From: Desulfomonile sp.
GTDB taxonomy: Bacteria > Desulfobacterota > Desulfomonilia > Desulfomonilales > Desulfomonilaceae
Reading direction: 5' to 3'
DNA: 10,000 nucleotides
Assembly (NCBI GenBank): GCA_020216785.1
Contig: JAIWNO010000190.1
Location: 1-10,000, forward strand
Below are positions 5,991 to 10,000 of this stretch, piece by piece. Each line of letters begins with the position of its first letter. The first letter of the stretch is position 1. A program made the translations under genes and the position numbers. Under the pieces are notes generated by a model. That model was not told where the DNA came from. It saw only the letters and a list, made by a program, of their open reading frames with translations, and did no database searches.

Positions 5991-8900
5991 TTATCCTGTT
6001 TCTACATAACCATCGGATATCGTTGTTTCTCTGGTAACGATCACGTAAAAGCACGGCATGAGAAACAGGGCCACAGGCACCAGCATGACAAGTCCGCCGA
6101 TGGCGCCAACTGCCATAGGCTGGAGCATGTCCCCTCCCTCTTCGATGTTCAGCGCCAAGGGGATCAAGCCCATGATGATGGGAATCGTCGTCATGAGGCG
6201 CGGACGAAGCCTGATCTTGGCAGCGGCGACGACCGTCTCAACAGCGGACCAGCGATTCCGCACGCGCAAGTCCTCCGCGAACGTCATGAGCAGAACGCCC
6301 TCATTTACAGTCGCCGCAACCACGACGAGCGCTCCAATCACCACGGTAGCCCCCAGAGGAAGCCCCGTGAGATAGAGCCCGTACAACAGACCGGCCTGGC
6401 AAAAGGGGACACATCCGAGGATGAGAATCGGAAGCTTCAGGCTGTTGAACTGCACCGCAAGAACCACGAATGCAAAGAACAGGGCAAACGCGAGGATGAG
6501 CATTATGGTCTGCTTCATTTCCGCCATCATGAGCGCCTGGCCTCCGAACGTGAACTCGTATCCGACAGGCCGTTCCATCTTCTGAATAGCATCCTTCAGT
6601 TCGGCCAAAGCTTCACCGACTGTTACGCCCGCTGCGTCACCTCGCACGATAACGGCCTTGACCTGGTCTTCCCGGACGATTTCCACGGGACCGACCGCCT
6701 GGCGTACTTCGGCAAGGTCCCGCACTCGTAAGTATCCGCCCTGTGAGCATTCCAGGATGAGATTTTCCACATCCTGCTTCGATTTGATCTCCCGTTCGGG
6801 GATGACGACCCGAATGTTGTAATACCGATCTCCGTCGCGGTAACGGGTTGCCACTGCGCCCTGAAGAAGTGAGCGGGAAGTATTTGCAACGTCTGCGATG
6901 GATACGCCGAGCTCCGCGGACAGTTTTCGATCCACAAGGATCTGATACTCAGGCTTGGTCATGTCCAAGGAAACGTACACGTTGACAAAATGGGCCAACT
7001 TGTTCATCGCACCCGCGGTGCCTTGAGCAAGCTCGAACAACTTCTCGATCTCTTGGCCTTTGATCTTGACTTCGATATCTGCGTCGCCCAGTTTGCGGAT
7101 ACCCTTGACCGGCATCGGCATGACCATGGCCATGCCGCCCGGAATTCCGATCTTGGCTACGGAAGGGCGGATTCTTTCCACATATTGTTTCGTGCTGAGT
7201 TTTCGCTTGTGCCGTGGGATCAACTGAATATCGATTTCACCCTCGTTGGCAATCTGGTACGTGTACAGGCCCCAGACCTTGCCTCCGACCAGCGTGAAAT
7301 ACGAATCAATGAGCGGATCGTTCGCGATCAGCGCCTCGATTCTCCGAAGCGTCTTGTCGGTTTCATGTACGGATGCGCCAGTCGGTAGCCTCACCTTGAT
7401 CATCACGCGGCCGTCATCCATTCGCGGGAGAAACTCCGTCCCGACTTTCGGAAGGACGACTGCCAGTCCGACGAGCACGAGCGCTGAGACCCCTACAGCG
7501 ATCCATCTACCTCGCAACAAGCCGCTCAAGATCACACCATATCCTTCGGTAACTTGTGAAAAGAACCGCTGGAAGAGGGTATCTTCTCCATGTGCCGACT
7601 TGTCCCCGAGTAGGATTGCGGTGAGCATCGGGGCCAAAGTAATCGCAGTAAGAAGGCTGATGGTCACCACCCCGGCGATGACGAGGATAAGCTCACGAAA
7701 AAGGAGACTAACCAACCCGGGGACCAGGAGAAAGGGAACAAAGATGGCAAGGAAGGAAAGAGTTGCTGCTATGATGGCAGGTCCGACTTCTGCCGTGGCC
7801 TTTACGGCAATGGTTCCCGCGAGCTCGCTCGGGGTCTCGTGTTTCAAGCGGGTGATGTTCTCGATGACGACAATGGAGTTGTCAAGAACGACACTGATCG
7901 CAACGACGAGTCCTCCGAGAGAAAAAATGTTGAGCGAAAAACCGGCGACCTTCATGAGCCCGAAGTTGAGGATCATGGTGATCGGCAGAGCGAGAGCCAT
8001 GACGAAGGCTTGACGCCAGCTTCCCAGGAAGACGTACACAATAAGAATTACAAGTATGGCCCCCTCAATTGCCGCGTTCCGCACGCCCGCCAGCGCAGCC
8101 TCGATGTACTCGGCTTGATTCTCCACCATACCGAGCTGAATACCGGCAGGCAGCGCTGCTTGAAGTTCCTGAATTCTCTTGTTTACCGCCTTGGCCACTT
8201 CAACGGTGTTCGCATCGGCTTGTTTGAGCACGCTCAACTTAACGCACGGCTTGCTACCCAGACGGGTGATCACCCGGACTTCCTCGTGTGAGTCCTCTAC
8301 GCGCGCCACATCCGCGATGTGAACCTTGCCCTCATCCTTGCGACCGAGGATTACTTGCTGGATTTGGTGTAAGGAACCGAATTCGCCCAGGGTGCGAGCG
8401 ATGAACTCTCGGGGGCCGGTCGTCACCCGGCCACCGAACTGTTCAACGTTTTCGTCCTTCAGCCGTTTCACTACCCCGGCAAGGGACAATTTGTACTTTT
8501 CCAACGCATTCGGATCGAGATGTACGCGGATCTCGCGCTTGAGACCGCCGACAATCTCGGTTCCGGCAACACCTGGAACAGCCAAGAGTCGGTCCTGCAG
8601 CCAGTCCTCGGTCCAGGTCCGCAGTTTGACCAAGTCCCACTGATCCGAGCTTACCGTAAGCTGTACAACAGGAAGCTGCGAAGGATCCGCCTTTATGACG
8701 ATGGGTGGTTCGATATCTTTGGGCAGGTTGCGAGCCGCCCTGGCCATCGCCGCAAGTGCATCCTGATAGGCTACGTTTACGTCAACACCGTACTGGAAAT
8801 TCACCAGGGCGGTGTACATACCTTCGATAGCTGACGATTCGAGATAGTCGAGGCCTTCGACACTCGCCAATTGGCGCTCGATAGGATCGGCCAGGTTCTT

Positions 8901-9080
8901 ATCGATTTCCTCCGGTGTGGCCCCCGGCCAATAGATGTGCACCCTCACCAGCGGATATGTAACGTCGGGAAGAAAATTGACAGGGAGCTTCCAGAGCCCG
9001 TACGCGCCAAGAACCACAAGGGCGATGACGATGACGCTGGTGGCAATCCGTCGGGTAACCGATGACTCGGTGATTCTCAT
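5991..9080 (-). CDS. RND-family inner-membrane efflux transporter (HAE1 type)
   Basis: 1029 aa, full length for the family. The ATG at 9080 has GGGAGG 9 bases upstream and overlaps the stop of the membrane-fusion gene (ATGA), so translation is coupled. Layout is standard: first helix (about 13-30), porter domain with LPDVTYPLVRV and WPGATPEEID, helices 2-6 (about 335-490), helix 7 (about 526-543), second porter domain, helices 8-12 (about 857-1015). The proton-relay helix reads VVLDNSIVVIEN, with D400 at the first position of the AcrB Asp pair and N401 at the second; helix 10 has N926-E927 where AcrB has its relay Lys. RLRPRLMTTIP (957-967) is a family signature. Such pumps use the proton gradient to drive drugs, solvents or other compounds from periplasm or membrane to an outer-membrane channel. 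Heavy-metal (CusA/CzcA) signatures are not clear. No intrinsic terminator follows. The substrate is unknown; proximity to arsR genes is suggestive only. Confidence 0.95.
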   Translation of the reverse strand: MRITESSVTRRIATSVIVIALVVLGAYGLWKLPVNFLPDVTYPLVRVHIYWPGATPEEIDKNLADPIERQLASVEGLDYLESSAIEGMYTALVNFQYGVDVNVAYQDALAAMARAARNLPKDIEPPIVIKADPSQLPVVQLTVSSDQWDLVKLRTWTEDWLQDRLLAVPGVAGTEIVGGLKREIRVHLDPNALEKYKLSLAGVVKRLKDENVEQFGGRVTTGPREFIARTLGEFGSLHQIQQVILGRKDEGKVHIADVARVEDSHEEVRVITRLGSKPCVKLSVLKQADANTVEVAKAVNKRIQELQAALPAGIQLGMVENQAEYIEAALAGVRNAAIEGAILVILIVYVFLGSWRQAFVMALALPITMILNFGLMKVAGFSLNIFSLGGLVVAISVVLDNSIVVIENITRLKHETPSELAGTIAVKATAEVGPAIIAATLSFLAIFVPFLLVPGLVSLLFRELILVIAGVVTISLLTAITLAPMLTAILLGDKSAHGEDTLFQRFFSQVTEGYGVILSGLLRGRWIAVGVSALVLVGLAVVLPKVGTEFLPRMDDGRVMIKVRLPTGASVHETDKTLRRIEALIANDPLIDSYFTLVGGKVWGLYTYQIANEGEIDIQLIPRHKRKLSTKQYVERIRPSVAKIGIPGGMAMVMPMPVKGIRKLGDADIEVKIKGQEIEKLFELAQGTAGAMNKLAHFVNVYVSLDMTKPEYQILVDRKLSAELGVSIADVANTSRSLLQGAVATRYRDGDRYYNIRVVIPEREIKSKQDVENLILECSQGGYLRVRDLAEVRQAVGPVEIVREDQVKAVIVRGDAAGVTVGEALAELKDAIQKMERPVGYEFTFGGQALMMAEMKQTIMLILAFALFFAFVVLAVQFNSLKLPILILGCVPFCQAGLLYGLYLTGLPLGATVVIGALVVVAATVNEGVLLMTFAEDLRVRNRWSAVETVVAAAKIRLRPRLMTTIPIIMGLIPLALNIEEGGDMLQPMAVGAIGGLVMLVPVALFLMPCFYVIVTRETTISDGYVETG

Positions 9081-10000
9081 GCGCCCGAGCCTCCCTTGGC
9101 AACGTCACCCTTTGCTTTCGGCTTTTCCGATCCCGGATTCTGATTGCCCTGTAAGCGAACCTCCAGCCCGTCTTTCAGCTTCTCATTGCCCGCAATCACG
9201 ACCTGCTCGCCCGGTTGGACGCCGGAGACGATCTGCACCCTGCCGGCACTCTCAATGCCGGTACTAACTTTGCGCTGCACGGCCTTGTTGTCTTCGATCA
9301 CATAAGCTACGCGTACTCCCTTTGGGGTGACAATGACAGCCTCGGAGGGAACGACAACTGCGTCCTGCTCGGCTCTGAGTTTCAGGCTGAGTCTGGCAAA
9401 CATCCCCGGGACGAGCTTCGTCTCGTCCATCAGCTCGATTTCACCGGTGCGCGTGCGCATGCGCCTGTCCAATTCCGGATAAACCCGAGCAACCTTGCCT
9501 CGGAAGCTTTTCCCATTGTATGCGTCGAGCTTCACCACCACTTCCATACCGGGAACGATCTCTTGACTCTGCACCTCCGGTATGGCTGTACGGACCACAA
9601 GAGAGTCCGGATCAAACATCTCCAGCAGCACAGTACGTGCTGCCACGTAGTTCCCGTCAGCTACCAGGACTCTTGATATGATTCCGTCCCACGGGGCTTC
9701 AATATCGTAGTCAGCGGAACTCTCTTTCATTTTCTCCAGTTGGGCAACCATACGTGCATGTTTGGCCTTGGCCAACTGCAGTTGGTCCTTGGGGATCGCG
9801 CCGCTTTCCACTAGCTTCTCAATCCTACCCAATTCGTCCGTCTCGGTCTTCAAGTCCTGTTCGGCAGAAGCCAGCATGGCTTCAGTGGCCCTCTTGCGCC
9901 CAATGCTCAGGAGCTTCTGTCCCGCCCGGACAGCGTCCCCCTCCCTGATCCGCGCGTCGGAGACGGGGCCTTCTGCCGGCGAGGCAAGCCGCGCAACTCG
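9077..10000 (-). CDS. RND periplasmic adaptor (membrane-fusion protein), N-terminus outside window
   Basis: The frame is open to the right edge; 307 residues including the C-terminus are visible. The internal Met at 9877 is not the start, since residues before it (ASPAEGPVSDARIREGDAVR, then AGQKLLSIGRK) are the first half of the lipoyl-like domain. Next come an alpha-helical hairpin (about 41-98), the second lipoyl half (YDIEAPWDGIISRVLVADGN, about 101-120), a beta-barrel domain (SLVVRTAIPEVQSQEIVPGM and GKVARVYPELDRRMRTRTGE) and a membrane-proximal domain (VVVPSEAVI ... GVQPGEQVVIAGNEKLKDG). The tail is Lys/Gly-rich and low in complexity. These adaptors, usually lipid- or helix-anchored, join an RND pump to an outer-membrane channel. 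The stop overlaps the RND start by 4 bases, marking one operon. The signal peptide or lipobox cannot be judged here. Confidence 0.93.
   Translation of the reverse strand, partial: RVARLASPAEGPVSDARIREGDAVRAGQKLLSIGRKRATEAMLASAEQDLKTETDELGRIEKLVESGAIPKDQLQLAKAKHARMVAQLEKMKESSADYDIEAPWDGIISRVLVADGNYVAARTVLLEMFDPDSLVVRTAIPEVQSQEIVPGMEVVVKLDAYNGKSFRGKVARVYPELDRRMRTRTGEIELMDETKLVPGMFARLSLKLRAEQDAVVVPSEAVIVTPKGVRVAYVIEDNKAVQRKVSTGIESAGRVQIVSGVQPGEQVVIAGNEKLKDGLEVRLQGNQNPGSEKPKAKGDVAKGGSGA

Larger units (their letters stand above)
5903..5992 (-). repeat. Direct repeat pair, each copy carrying a TTGACA box
   Basis: Two 17-base copies, 5903-5919 and 5976-5992, differ at one base; on the minus strand both read AAAAA-N-CTTGACAGAGG. 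Their spacing of 73 bases is close to seven helical turns. The upstream copy overlaps the stop codon of the RND gene by two bases. Both contain a TTGACA box with a -10-like sequence 17 bases on. Confidence 0.75.

Noticed and set aside
5928..8291. Plus-strand open frames of 132-267 codons opposite the RND gene
   Set aside because: Antisense shadows of a full-length conserved transporter; their translations are rich in Arg, His and Asp with no domain signature.
9077..9877. Membrane-fusion protein starting at the internal Met (9877)
   Set aside because: The frame remains open to the window edge and encodes the first half of the lipoyl domain, so the true start lies outside.
1..10000. CRISPR arrays, tRNA/rRNA genes, insertion sequences or attachment sites
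   Set aside because: No regularly spaced repeats, RNA gene signatures, transposase motifs or terminal repeats were seen on reading both strands.

Overview
The window is a densely packed, single-direction bacterial region: every gene I can support lies on the minus strand, so transcription runs from right to left. Base composition is moderately GC-rich. The mix of a two-gene RND pump, CSC-motif permeases, a small CXXC redox protein and an exported rhodanese would fit an anaerobic or metal-exposed proteobacterial lineage such as Desulfobacterota. That placement is inference; no ribosomal or other marker gene is present.

Right part (10000 to 5991): the 3' end of an RND membrane-fusion protein gene overlaps by 4 bases the start of a complete HAE1-type RND transporter gene. 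Together they form the periplasmic and inner-membrane parts of a proton-driven tripartite pump. No outer-membrane channel gene is in view.

Control region (5990 to 5855): about 135 bases, AT-rich and very structured. It holds a near-consensus sigma-70 promoter (TTGACA, 17 bases, TATTAT) for the next gene. A second promoter-like element sits 73 bases upstream, inside a 16/17 direct repeat that begins at the stop codon of the RND gene. There is also a perfect 9-base A/T inverted repeat and several small dyads that could be ArsR operators.

Central part (5854 to 2078): a likely operon of two tandem ArsR-family repressors, two different PF03773-type permeases (382 and 471 aa) that each carry a Cys-Ser-Cys motif, and a 77-aa thioredoxin-fold protein with a CAKC centre. 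The first ArsR keeps the CVC thiol pair of arsenic/antimony sensors; the second has lost both cysteines. The set reads as a thiophilic-metalloid (arsenical-type) sensing and efflux cassette. The substrate is inferred from families, not shown.

Left part (1890 to 1): an uncharacterised cysteine-rich protein with an N-terminal membrane or signal segment, an exported two-domain rhodanese with an unusual CVSGC active loop, and the first 21 codons of another exported protein that runs off the left edge. The points most worth following are the sensing/non-sensing ArsR pair, the phased promoter repeats, the uncertain start of the second ArsR, the unknown Cys-rich protein and the rhodanese active site.
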